22,317 bases of DNA from Treponema sp. UBA7590 (GTDB lineage Bacteria > Spirochaetota > Spirochaetia > Treponematales > Treponemataceae): positions 1 through 22,317 of the forward strand of contig DLKK01000110.1 of the NCBI GenBank assembly GCA_002478955.1, written 5' to 3'. How positions within the stretch are numbered: position 1 is the first letter of the stretch; every line of letters begins with the position of its first letter. A program made the translations under genes and the position numbers. This document shows, in pieces, positions 1-7,361 of the stretch. The notes under the pieces are model-generated. The model did not search any database. It was not told the origin of the DNA and worked only from the letters and a program-made list of their open reading frames with translations.

Positions 1-2
1 AA

Positions 3-596
3 TTTCCGCTCAGCATTCAGCTTGGCGTGCTTGAGCACCATGAAAAAGAAAACGGAAAAGGCTATCCTCAGCATCTTACCGGCGAAAAAATCTCAAACTA
101 TGCAAAAATTATTGCGGTTGCTTGCTCTTTTGAAGCAATTACGGCTCCTCGCCTGTACAAAACAGCACGGACAACTTTTGACGCAATGATTGAAATGCTC
201 AAAAACGAAAACCAGCAGTATGACCCGACCGTAATCAAGGCGCTTCTTTTTAGCCTTTCACTTTTCCCGATTGGCGCGTTCGTTTACCTTCAGAATGGAA
301 AAATTGCGATTGTTTCCGATGTTTCTCCGAACAATCCTAAAAACCCGATTGTCCAGCTTATAAATGAAACTGAACCAGACGGCTCGCCAAAAACTGTCCA
401 GACTGATAATAATCTGAATAAAATTGTCCGCGTCCTTACAAAAGAGGAACAAGCTGATGTCCAGAAAACGCTTGATTTGCAGCGAAAAATCACAAATCAG
501 ACAGCGGAACTTACCGATGCCCTTGAAACTGCGAAAGCAAATGAGACAAAAGATGAGCAAGGCTTCAGTTCAGTTGATTTAAGCGAGTTTAACTAA
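3..596 (+). CDS. HD-GYP domain protein, C-terminal part (5' end outside window)
   Basis: The reading frame is open from the window edge, so this is the C-terminal 197 or so residues of a longer protein. Near the start it carries HHEKENGKGYP, the signature of HD-GYP phosphodiesterases, followed by the usual helical run ending in FDAMIEML. HD-GYP proteins hydrolyse cyclic-di-GMP, using HD and GYP residues to bind two or three metals; the HD part is upstream of the window. After the domain comes a beta-rich stretch (YLQNGKIAIVSDVSPNNP), then a hydrophilic helical tail rich in Lys, Glu and Thr. This arrangement is common in spirochaete HD-GYP proteins. Any sensor domain lies outside the window. 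The stop overlaps the end of the convergent aldo/keto reductase by 8 bases. Confidence 0.85.
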   Translation, partial: FPLSIQLGVLEHHEKENGKGYPQHLTGEKISNYAKIIAVACSFEAITAPRLYKTARTTFDAMIEMLKNENQQYDPTVIKALLFSLSLFPIGAFVYLQNGKIAIVSDVSPNNPKNPIVQLINETEPDGSPKTVQTDNNLNKIVRVLTKEEQADVQKTLDLQRKITNQTAELTDALETAKANETKDEQGFSSVDLSEFN

Positions 597-1350
597 AAAA
601 CGCGCGGATTTTTTCAACATCCTCATTGAATTTCTCATCAACAACAGGCGGATGCTCATTAAAATAAAGAATCTGGTCTAATTCCTGTTGAGACTGGGCA
701 CCCCAAAGAGGAACAACATTTTCATATTCATGCAAAAAACCATAAGCCAAAGGAATTGAAGTAAGAATTCCACCGCACAAAGGCTGCATCGCAATAAAAC
801 CAATATCGTTTTCCCGGCAAAGCTGAACAAGCTGGCGAGTGCGGTCGGAACTAATCATGCTGAACGGAAACTGAATCGTGTCGTACAATCCGCCGGTAAT
901 CGCTTTTTCCGCAATATCAAAATCAGTTGTGGCAAGCCCGAAACTTCTTATTTTTCCAGTGCTTTTTAAAGTCTTGAATGCTGAATAAATTCCGTCAATT
1001 CCATTTTCATCTGGAATAAAAGAGTCGGACTCATATTGATACAAATCAATTGAATCCGTATGCATAACGTTCAGACTTGTCTCCAAATCGCTTAAAACTT
1101 CCGCACCGCTTTGCGCGCTTGTTTTTGAGGCAATCACAACAGAAGAACGGATGTCTCCCAAAGCATCGCCCAAAAGCTTTTCACATTCAGGAGTATTTCG
1201 TGAAGTATCGAAAAAATTAATACCCTGATTATACGCGCTACGAACAAGTTCTGCGGCTTTTTCGTCGTCTCCGACTTTTGTCAATGACATTGCGCCAAAA
1301 GCCACACGAGAAATCATAAGGTTTGATTTTCCAAGTCGAACGTATTCCAT
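589..1350 (-). CDS. Aldo/keto reductase family protein with altered catalytic tetrad
   Basis: This 253-residue protein has the (beta/alpha)8 pattern of aldo/keto reductases: an N-terminal RLGKSNLMISRVAFGAMSL, the FDTS strand, VVIASK, IDLYQ, GKIRSFGLATTDF, and a late QPLCGG turn. Such enzymes reduce aldehydes or ketones with NADPH. The start is the ATG at 1350 because GGAGG lies 7 bases before it. The frame stays open upstream, but earlier starts would swallow that ribosome binding site. Asp48 and Lys76 of the catalytic tetrad are present. The usual Tyr is Thr53 and the usual His is Glu107. It is shorter than typical family members (about 280-330). It lies 100 bases downstream of glycyl-tRNA synthetase on the same strand and could be co-transcribed. 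Substrate unknown. Confidence 0.85.
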   Translation of the reverse strand: MEYVRLGKSNLMISRVAFGAMSLTKVGDDEKAAELVRSAYNQGINFFDTSRNTPECEKLLGDALGDIRSSVVIASKTSAQSGAEVLSDLETSLNVMHTDSIDLYQYESDSFIPDENGIDGIYSAFKTLKSTGKIRSFGLATTDFDIAEKAITGGLYDTIQFPFSMISSDRTRQLVQLCRENDIGFIAMQPLCGGILTSIPLAYGFLHEYENVVPLWGAQSQQELDQILYFNEHPPVVDEKFNEDVEKIRAFFS

Positions 1351-1450
1351 TACAAAAACCTCCATGCAATTCCAGAAATTGAGTTTCAAATCATCAAAAC
1401 CCGAAAAATCCTGAAATTGCACGCGGATTCACCGCTTTGAGTTTATTTTT

Positions 1451-2941
1451 TTATCTGTCTTTTCTTTCAACAGGTTTGTATTCGCGGATTGCCTTCTGAA
1501 TAAAAGGAATCAAATCATCCAAGTGAACACGTTCCTGCTTCATGGAATCACGGAATCGGACTGTAACTGTATTGTAAAATTCGTTCTTTGAGCCATCTTC
1601 TTTTGTTTCCTGAAGCGTGTCGTAGTCAACAGTAACGCAGAAAGGAGTTCCAACTTCGTCCTGACGGCGGTAACGCTTTCCAACAGTTCCTGAAACATCA
1701 AAATCTGTTACAAAATCTTCTTTTAAGTGATGCTGGATTTCTTTTGCCTTTTCAGCAAGTCCATCTTTTTTCATCAATGGAAGAACCGCAACTGTAATTG
1801 GTGCAAGGCGCGGATCAAGATGCAAAACGGTTCGGTAATCTTCCTTGCCTTCTTCTGTTGAGACATTTTCTTCCTCGTAAGCTTCGCAAAGGAACATCAG
1901 GAAATTTCGGTTCAAACCAGCAGAAGTTTCTACAACATAAGGAATATATTTTTTGTTTCCATCTTCCTGATCGATATAAGACATATCTTTCTTTGAATAA
2001 AGCTGATGCTGAGAAAGGTCAAAATCTGTGCGCGAATGAATTCCTTCAACTTCCTCAAAACCAATCGGGAAATTGTAAGTGATGTCGTAAGCGTCTTTTG
2101 CATAATGGGCAAGTTTGTCGTGATGATGCCATTTAAGCTGTTTTTCTGGAATACCGTATTTCAGATAGAAAGCCCAGCGTTCTTTTCGCCAACGTTCAAA
2201 AGTTTCATCCTCTGTTCCTGGTTTGCAGAAATATTCCATTTCCATCTGTTCGAACTCGCAAGTCCTAAAAATGAAATTCTTAAAGATAATTTCGTTGCGG
2301 AACGATTTTCCAACCTGCGCAACGCCGAAAGGAACTTTCATTCGGTTTGACTGAACAATATTCTTGAAATCTGTAAAAATTCCCTGGCAAGTTTCCGGGC
2401 GAAGATAAATAAGATGTGAATCATCCGCAATCGGTCCCTGATAAGTTTTGAACATAAGGTTGAATTCGCGGACAGCTGTATATTTTCTGTTTTTTGAGCC
2501 ACAAGTCGGACAGTTGATATTTGCATCAATATAAGCCTTCATCTCGTCGTGGGTCATTGTGTCAACTGGTTTTCCAGGGTCTTTGTCTGGATTTGCGGCA
2601 ACAAAATCTTCTATAAGTTTATCTGCGCGGTGGCGTGCGTTACATTCAAGGCAGTCAATCATCGGATCTGAAAAATGATCAACGTGGCCAGAAGCTTTCC
2701 ATGTTGTGTGATGCTGGAAAATCGCTGAATCAAGACCAACTACATCATCATGGAGCTGAATCATATAATGCCACCAGGCATTCTGAATATTTCTTTTAAA
2801 GTCTACACCCAATGGACCGTAATCCCAAGCACCAGCCTGACCTCCATAGATTTCCGAAGCCTGATATACAAAGCCTCTTCTTTTACAAAGACTGATGATT
2901 TTGTCCAAAGTACATGCGTGTGTATCTTTTGTGTTTGCCAT
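1451..2941 (-). CDS. glyS: Glycyl-tRNA synthetase, class II, single-chain dimeric type
   Basis: This 496-residue enzyme charges tRNA-Gly in the cytoplasm. The N-terminus has the typical GFVYQASEIYGGQAGAWDYG block. Class II motif 2 is SFRNEIIFKNFIFRTCEFEQ (about residues 213-232) and motif 3 is around ETSAGLNRNFLMF (339-351). The C-terminal anticodon-binding domain begins near LAPITVAVLP and includes the RRQDEVGTPFCVTVDYDTL block. Two CxxC pairs (97/100 and 144/147) are present and may bind zinc. The size fits the eukaryote/archaea-like alpha2 form, not the split glyQ/glyS alpha2beta2 form; some annotators call it glyQS. AGGAG lies about 7 bases before the ATG. A long structured leader precedes it. 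Confidence 0.97.
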   Translation of the reverse strand: MANTKDTHACTLDKIISLCKRRGFVYQASEIYGGQAGAWDYGPLGVDFKRNIQNAWWHYMIQLHDDVVGLDSAIFQHHTTWKASGHVDHFSDPMIDCLECNARHRADKLIEDFVAANPDKDPGKPVDTMTHDEMKAYIDANINCPTCGSKNRKYTAVREFNLMFKTYQGPIADDSHLIYLRPETCQGIFTDFKNIVQSNRMKVPFGVAQVGKSFRNEIIFKNFIFRTCEFEQMEMEYFCKPGTEDETFERWRKERWAFYLKYGIPEKQLKWHHHDKLAHYAKDAYDITYNFPIGFEEVEGIHSRTDFDLSQHQLYSKKDMSYIDQEDGNKKYIPYVVETSAGLNRNFLMFLCEAYEEENVSTEEGKEDYRTVLHLDPRLAPITVAVLPLMKKDGLAEKAKEIQHHLKEDFVTDFDVSGTVGKRYRRQDEVGTPFCVTVDYDTLQETKEDGSKNEFYNTVTVRFRDSMKQERVHLDDLIPFIQKAIREYKPVERKDR

Positions 2942-3116
2942 TTATAACTCCTGTGCAAGACCGCCGGTCAGTGCGGTCGATGTTAAATAGCAAAGCGTCA
3001 AGAAAAATTGCGATGCAGCAATTTTTTAGCTTTACTTATTATCGACTCTGGCGTGGGCCGTTTTAGTTTTTCGCTTCCTGCAAGACCAGGGAATGGTTGC
3101 AGAGAATACGTTTTTA
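2942..3116 (-). promoter_or_regulatory. Structured 5' leader of glyS
   Basis: If transcription starts about 7 bases after the -10 at 3123-3128, the leader is about 175 nt. Read on the minus strand it contains three hairpins. The first is CTGCAA/TTGCAG with inner CCA/TGG (3078-3102). The second is a 9-bp stem AAAAATTGC/GCAATTTTT (3003-3026). The third is GACCGC/GCGGTC (2959-2978) just before the AGGAG, with a competing GACCG/CGGTC pairing. I see no T-box consensus and no glycine riboswitch core. Attenuation is an inference. Confidence 0.45.
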
Positions 3117-3122
3117 TAGACT

Positions 3123-3152
3123 ATCATAAAAAAAAAGATTAAGAAAGTTCAA
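3123..3152 (-). promoter_or_regulatory. Candidate glyS promoter
   Basis: On the minus strand TTGAAC (3147-3152) and TATGAT (3123-3128) are separated by 18 bases that include a long T run. This is a good sigma70-type match and the only convincing one upstream of glyS. Confidence 0.5.
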
Positions 3153-3174
3153 AACCCGTAAAAATATAAATGGA

Positions 3175-3284
3175 CAAAAAAAAGCACCAAGAAACTCTTG
3201 GTGCTTCATAAACTGTCTCTCAAAAAACTCTCAAGAAGTTTTAAACTCTCAAATATCTATATCAATCTCTCGAAAACAATAATA
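3175..3284 (-). ncRNA. Candidate small RNA ending at an intrinsic terminator
   Basis: Minus-strand TATTAT (3279-3284) can act as a -10 (the -35 is weak), giving a start near 3272. The transcript would contain four GAGAG words, at complements of 3217-3222, 3228-3233, 3246-3251 and 3267-3272. It would end at an 11-bp perfect hairpin (3182-3206, loop AAC) followed by a U run. That is about 98 nt with no ORF. The terminator has no other minus-strand gene to serve. No known RNA family was recognised. Confidence 0.35.
3176..3206 (-). terminator. Orphan intrinsic terminator
   Basis: The stem halves 3182-3192 (AAGCACCAAGA) and 3196-3206 are perfectly complementary with a 3-base loop. Eight A's on the plus strand (3176-3183) become a U run on the minus-strand RNA. 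The orientation is therefore minus, although no minus-strand gene lies upstream. Confidence 0.75.
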
Positions 3285-3323
3285 CTTCCTTTTCCGCATA
3301 AAAAGAATACGTTAAAATACGAA

Positions 3324-3441
3324 ATAACCAAAGTTACTAAAAAATAACCGAAGTTACCCCCCCCCCCTTAAAAAAAATAACCCAAGTTATTTTTAAACAA
3401 CAAAAAATAACCGCGGTTACTAAAAAAATAACTCTGGTTAT
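3324..3441. repeat. Five TAAC-N4-GTTA dyads, putative operators
   Basis: Copies begin at 3325, 3345, 3378, 3408 and 3429, each a 12-base dyad with centre CAAA, CGAA, CCAA, CGCG or TCTG. Start-to-start spacings are 20, 33, 30 and 21 bases, close to 2, 3, 3 and 2 helical turns. Copies 3 and 5 extend into A/T arms, making palindromes of over 20 bases. They lie just upstream of the regulator's -35 element. The binding protein is unknown; autoregulation by the downstream LuxR protein is a natural guess. Confidence 0.7.
3357..3367. repeat. Poly-C tract of 11 bases
   Basis: Eleven consecutive C's lie between the second and third operator-like dyads. A run this long stands out in AT-rich DNA and is prone to slipped-strand length change. 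Such change would alter the spacing and helical phase between the flanking dyads. Confidence 0.85.
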
Positions 3442-3449
3442 TTTTTCAT

Positions 3450-3477
3450 TTGCAATTTTCTTAAATATACATACAAT
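3450..3477 (+). promoter_or_regulatory. Promoter of the LuxR-type regulator
   Basis: TTGCAA (3450-3455) and TACAAT (3472-3477) are separated by 16 bases. The predicted start is near 3484, only about 2 bases before the ATG at 3486. No Shine-Dalgarno precedes that ATG, so the mRNA is probably leaderless. Confidence 0.6.
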
Positions 3478-3485
3478 ATTTAACC

Positions 3486-4274
3486 ATGAATGCAAATGTA
3501 AAACAGAAATTTTCGGCGGCGAGAGTTATGTGCTTTTTTGCATTTCTTGTTCTGCTGTGCGCAGCAGTAATGAGTTACAAACATCCGAGAGAAAAACACA
3601 CTGTGATTCCAAAGCAGGATGTTACAGTTTTTGTTATAAATTCAGTTTCAGCGGCGATTGCGCTTGCACTCACATTCAAACCTTCTGTTTGGCAGGCACA
3701 AGTTTTTCTTCTATTTATACAGGCAGTTTCAACAACTTTAACAGGTTACAACACATTGGGAACATTTTTATATTCCGCGTTTGTAATCCTATGTTTTGCA
3801 AATGGCTTCTTTAAAACCAAGGTAAAACTAAAAATCACCTGCATATTCATTGTGTGGATTGCAGTTCTTGTAGGCTACGGATATTACGCGCTTCAATGGG
3901 GAACAAGAGGCGTCATGTATATTCATATTTCTATTGCAACCTCGCTTTTCTTTTTTGCGTTTTATTTTTATGTCTACAAAAAGCTGGAAACCTTGCTGGT
4001 ACCACTTGTGCCGGCGAAGCCACAAAAATCAGATATAAAATTGCCACCAAAAGGAACAACTTTACATCTTTCAAGATATGGGCTCACAGAAAGGCAAATC
4101 GATTTTGTGATGGAATATCTTTCTTCTCAGAAAATGTACAAAGAGCTTGCAGACCAATTTTTTGTAAGCGTTTCTACAGTAAAGAAAGACATGACTGAAA
4201 TTTTTGAGAAATTCAACGTTCAAAACATAAAGGAACTGCACATTCTGCTGCTTCAATATTTTGTAGAACGATAA
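3486..4274 (+). CDS. Membrane-embedded LuxR-family transcriptional regulator
   Basis: The 262-residue protein has about six hydrophobic segments (roughly 12-30, 46-64, 68-86, 90-108, 116-136 and 142-164). A linker follows, then a C-terminal LuxR/GerE-type helix-turn-helix (about 195-258): YGLTERQIDFVMEYL, then YKELADQFFVSVSTVKKDM and a final helix ending HILLLQYF. It would bind DNA while anchored in the inner membrane; the membrane part may sense a ligand or membrane state. There is no receiver domain, so it is not a standard response regulator. The ATG at 3486 lacks a Shine-Dalgarno but sits right after a promoter. Five operator-like dyads lie upstream. The ankyrin lipoprotein follows 73 bases downstream on the same strand and is a plausible target. 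Target and signal are unknown. Confidence 0.85.
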   Translation: MNANVKQKFSAARVMCFFAFLVLLCAAVMSYKHPREKHTVIPKQDVTVFVINSVSAAIALALTFKPSVWQAQVFLLFIQAVSTTLTGYNTLGTFLYSAFVILCFANGFFKTKVKLKITCIFIVWIAVLVGYGYYALQWGTRGVMYIHISIATSLFFFAFYFYVYKKLETLLVPLVPAKPQKSDIKLPPKGTTLHLSRYGLTERQIDFVMEYLSSQKMYKELADQFFVSVSTVKKDMTEIFEKFNVQNIKELHILLLQYFVER

Positions 4275-4294
4275 AATCCTAAATGTTTTTTTTT

Positions 4295-4330
4295 ATTTTC
4301 CGATACTCTACGTAGAAAATTATTTTTTTT
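4295..4330 (+). terminator. Weak intrinsic terminator or attenuator
   Basis: ATTTTC (4295-4300) pairs with GAAAAT (4315-4320), and TAC pairs with GTA inside, leaving a CGA bulge. A T8 run follows at 4323-4330. It includes the palindrome TCTACGTAGA (4307-4316). It ends only 18 bases before the ankyrin ATG, so readthrough would decide co-expression with the regulator. Confidence 0.4.
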
Positions 4331-4347
4331 ACGTTAGAGGGGAAAAT

Positions 4348-7131
4348 ATGACTAAAAAAATCGTTTTTTCAATTTTAACAGTTTGCTTTATTATCTCTTT
4401 TTTTGGATGCGCTTCAACTGAAAAAGAAGTTTCCGTCCAGGAACTTATCCGAAATAATAAAATTGAAGAAGCAAAATCAAAATTTGTCTCAAAATACGAT
4501 ATCAATGCTGTAGATGAAAACGGAAATACAGCCTTGCACGCCGCCGCAGAAATAAATGACGCAAGCCTTGTGCTTTTTCTGCTCTGCTACGGCGCAGATC
4601 CTGACCTGAAAAACTACAACAGCCAGACACCTCTTCACGTTGCAATCGAACATAACTCAAAAGAGGCAGCCCAGCAACTTGTAAACTACGGCTGCAATAT
4701 TTTCGCCCGCGATGCGGACGGAAAAACCGCGATGGAAACTGCATTCCAAAAAGATTCAAGTTACTACGATATTTTTATAACAGAAAAAACAGCCGCCCTC
4801 CAAGATTCCATCACAGGAAAATCAATTCTTCATTATTTTGTGGAAGACAAAGACGAAATGGCGATTTTTACCTGCGTGCGAAAAAATATCCCACTTTCAC
4901 CAAAGGACAACGAAGGAAAAACGCCACTTGATCTTGCATTTGCCGATATAGAAAACGGCGGAATGGCCGAAATTGCGGCGATTCTTATTACAAACGGCGC
5001 AGATCCGGTTTCATCCGATTTTGATTATTTTCAGACCGCAGTCGCAAACCGAAACATAAACTACCGTTTCGAGGACGGACAGACTCCTTTGCATTACGCA
5101 GCAATCGCCGGACACAGGTCAATCACAAAATATCTTCTGGAAAATAATGCAACTACAAATGTCCAGGACAGTTCCGGAGCCACACCGCTGCACGAGGCAG
5201 TCCGCTACGGGCACACAGAAATCGCAAAAATGCTGCTCGACGCCGGCGCTTCTGTAGACGCAAAAGACAATCTTGGAAAAACACCGATTCTTCTCATAAT
5301 TCCAGAAAATCAGCGTTCAGAACTTTACAGCCTCCTTATTTCATACAAATCAGACGTTGCCGGAAAAGATATGTACGGCGACACAGTCCTGCACACAGCC
5401 ACAATGACAGCAGTCCCGGAAGGAATTCTTTCCCTTCTTGTGAATGCCGGCGCAGATGTTAACGGAAGAAACAAAGACGGAGTCACACCGCTTGAGCTTG
5501 CAATTGAAAACAAAATCACCTCGCACATAAAATTCTACGCTGATCACGGCGCAGATATAAATTCAAAAGACCAGAAAGGAAACACACCTTTAATTATGGC
5601 CTTAAAACCTACAGATTCTTCTGACAAAACGCTTGAAACAATACTGAATAAGCAGAACATCGACAGTCTTGACTCAGACGGAAACACACCGCTAATAACA
5701 GCAATAATCACTGACGCAAGCCAGGAAAAAATCCAGTACATTCTAAGTCTTACAGACGATGTGAACGCCCGAAATTCCGCAGGAAACACAGCGCTTTATC
5801 TTACAGTCCTGAAAAACCGAAAAGCAATCGGCGCAAAACTTCTCGCAAAAAACGCTGACATTTTCTCAACAAACAATAAAAACAACTCACCACTAAGCCA
5901 GGCTCTGAAAAATCCACAGATAATGGAATGGCTTATAACATCAAAAACAATAAAAGACACTGATGGAATCGGAAACACAGCTCTTCACTACGCAACAGAA
6001 TGGGGACTGGAAAACGCCGTTGAAACACTGATTACAAAAGGCGCAAACAAAGAGGCTAAAAACGCGAACGGCGAGACACCGATTTTCAGTGCATGCAAGA
6101 ACAACAAACCGGAAGTAATCGCCCTTCTTGCAAAAAAAGGCTGCAAAATCAACGTGCGCGACAACCTTGGAAGCACACCGCTTCATGTTGCAGTCCGCTG
6201 GGGAAACATTGACGCAGCCGCACAGCTGATTGCCCTTGGAATAAATATCGACGCACAAAATGTCTCTGGAAAAACTCCGCTAGCAGAAGCAGTTCTTGGC
6301 GGAAAACCAGAAATCGCAAAAATGTTGCTCTCAAAAGGCGCAAACCCGAACATAAGCGACACTAACGGCCGCACAATCCTTATGGACGCCATCAAGGCAA
6401 AAAATACAAAAACAATCGCACTACTTCTGGAATACAACGCAAATCCACAGGCGCAAGACCTGAACGGAAGAAATTCCTACCACGAAGCCGCATTGACCGC
6501 AGACGAAGCTGTAATAACCCTGATCAGAAACGCCGGTGGAAATCCACTTAGCCGGGACAAAAACGGAAACACACCTTTCAGCCTTTGCCTTGATAAGCCA
6601 GAATCAGTAATCAAAGCAATTCTTGGCAAAAACACAAACATTTCTGACAGCGACGGAAACACACCGCTCCACATCGCAGTCCAAAACAACCAATCCGTAG
6701 AAATGCTCAAAATGCTGATTTCCGCAGGTTATCCGCTGAACACAAGAAATTCCCGCGGCTATACGCCATTAGCGCTCGCAATCGAAAAAAAATACGAAAA
6801 TCTTGCGCTTGAACTCCTTGAAAACGGCTCCAATCCGTTCATCCAGATAGACAGCGACGGAAACAACGCGGCATTAATCGCGCTAAAAAACAACAGCAAA
6901 CAAATCCTTGCAGGAATTGTTAAATATTCAGGCATAATGACCGACATACAAGGAAACACAATCCTTCACTACGCAGCCCGAATCAGCAACGCCGAAACAA
7001 TCAAAAACTTGCTTTCATACGGACTGGACAAAAACGTAAAAAATATCCACGATGAAACACCATACATCGTCGCAGTCCGCTGGAAACGAAGCGACGCCGC
7101 AAGCCTTCTAAAACCAGTTGAAATAAAATAA
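4348..7131 (+). CDS. Ankyrin-repeat lipoprotein with about 26 repeats
   Basis: The 927-residue protein starts with a lipoprotein signal peptide: a Lys-Lys N-terminus, a hydrophobic core and FFGC, with Cys21 as the likely lipidated residue. From about residue 40 to the end it is almost wholly ankyrin repeats of about 30-35 residues. I count about 26 cores of the form xxGxTPLHxA, such as ENGNTALHAA, EDGQTPLHYA, NLGSTPLHVA and SDGNTPLHIA. Ankyrin solenoids bind other proteins; with a lipid anchor it would sit on an inner or outer membrane, in the periplasm or at the surface. AGAGGGG precedes the ATG. There is no catalytic domain. The repeats are diverged in DNA as well as protein, so this is not a recent tandem expansion. 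It follows the membrane LuxR regulator on the same strand. Partner unknown. Confidence 0.93.
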   Translation: MTKKIVFSILTVCFIISFFGCASTEKEVSVQELIRNNKIEEAKSKFVSKYDINAVDENGNTALHAAAEINDASLVLFLLCYGADPDLKNYNSQTPLHVAIEHNSKEAAQQLVNYGCNIFARDADGKTAMETAFQKDSSYYDIFITEKTAALQDSITGKSILHYFVEDKDEMAIFTCVRKNIPLSPKDNEGKTPLDLAFADIENGGMAEIAAILITNGADPVSSDFDYFQTAVANRNINYRFEDGQTPLHYAAIAGHRSITKYLLENNATTNVQDSSGATPLHEAVRYGHTEIAKMLLDAGASVDAKDNLGKTPILLIIPENQRSELYSLLISYKSDVAGKDMYGDTVLHTATMTAVPEGILSLLVNAGADVNGRNKDGVTPLELAIENKITSHIKFYADHGADINSKDQKGNTPLIMALKPTDSSDKTLETILNKQNIDSLDSDGNTPLITAIITDASQEKIQYILSLTDDVNARNSAGNTALYLTVLKNRKAIGAKLLAKNADIFSTNNKNNSPLSQALKNPQIMEWLITSKTIKDTDGIGNTALHYATEWGLENAVETLITKGANKEAKNANGETPIFSACKNNKPEVIALLAKKGCKINVRDNLGSTPLHVAVRWGNIDAAAQLIALGINIDAQNVSGKTPLAEAVLGGKPEIAKMLLSKGANPNISDTNGRTILMDAIKAKNTKTIALLLEYNANPQAQDLNGRNSYHEAALTADEAVITLIRNAGGNPLSRDKNGNTPFSLCLDKPESVIKAILGKNTNISDSDGNTPLHIAVQNNQSVEMLKMLISAGYPLNTRNSRGYTPLALAIEKKYENLALELLENGSNPFIQIDSDGNNAALIALKNNSKQILAGIVKYSGIMTDIQGNTILHYAARISNAETIKNLLSYGLDKNVKNIHDETPYIVAVRWKRSDAASLLKPVEIK

Positions 7132-7140
7132 AAAAAATTT

Positions 7141-7350
7141 GGGCGTTCCCGAAGCAAAACTTTAATTTCTATCGAAAAAACAATTTTTTCCAGTTTTGCT
7201 TCGCACTTAAAAGTGCGTATGGATTGCAACACCGCGTAATAAATCCGGTCGGTTGTTCCGCCATTCCGCTACGCTCAGCCTCCTCGCTACGTTTGCCCAG
7301 CAAACTCCGCTCCGGTGGCCGCCTGCGGCGTGGCTCCATAACCTAACGCA
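7141..7350. repeat. GC-rich intergenic repeat element, copy A
   Basis: This lies between convergent genes. It begins GGGCGTTCCC and ends CCTAACGC, so the outer GCGTT/AACGC words are inverted. Inside are a long inverted repeat GAAGCAAAACT/AGTTTTGCTTC with a nested GAAAAAA/TTTTTTC hairpin, then CGCACTT/AAGTGCG, then a GC-rich half with words such as CCGCTACGCTC and CTCGCTACG. Related words recur near 10000 and 15560. The hairpins could also stop transcription from both sides. No coding capacity is evident. Confidence 0.5.
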
Positions 7351-7361
7351 TCCGCAAAAAA

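Larger units (their letters stand above)
2942..3485. other. Gene-free regulatory interval between glyS and the LuxR regulator
   Basis: No supportable coding region is present in these 544 bases. The left third is the minus-strand leader and promoter of glyS. The middle holds a strong minus-strand intrinsic terminator (3182-3206) and four CTCTC words. The right part holds five TAAC-N4-GTTA dyads, an 11-C run, and a sigma70-like promoter for the plus-strand regulator. The parts are listed separately. Confidence 0.8.

Noticed and set aside
1798..2529. Several antisense and shifted frames inside glyS, and similar ones inside the ankyrin, fhs, citrate synthase and rarA genes
   Set aside because: They are shadows of strongly supported genes, without their own start signals or recognisable domains.
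2942..3116. T-box or glycine riboswitch in the glyS leader; also SRP RNA, tmRNA or RNase P RNA in the same stretch
   Set aside because: The T-box sequence, the glycine aptamer core and the conserved cores of the other RNAs were not found by eye; only generic hairpins are present.
3324..3441. CRISPR array
   Set aside because: The repeated unit is only 12 bases with short homogeneous A/T spacers of unequal length and no cas genes; operator dyads fit better.
4348..7131. Recent tandem DNA duplication as the source of the ankyrin repeats
   Set aside because: Repeat units share the protein consensus but the DNA is well diverged; no long near-identical units were seen.
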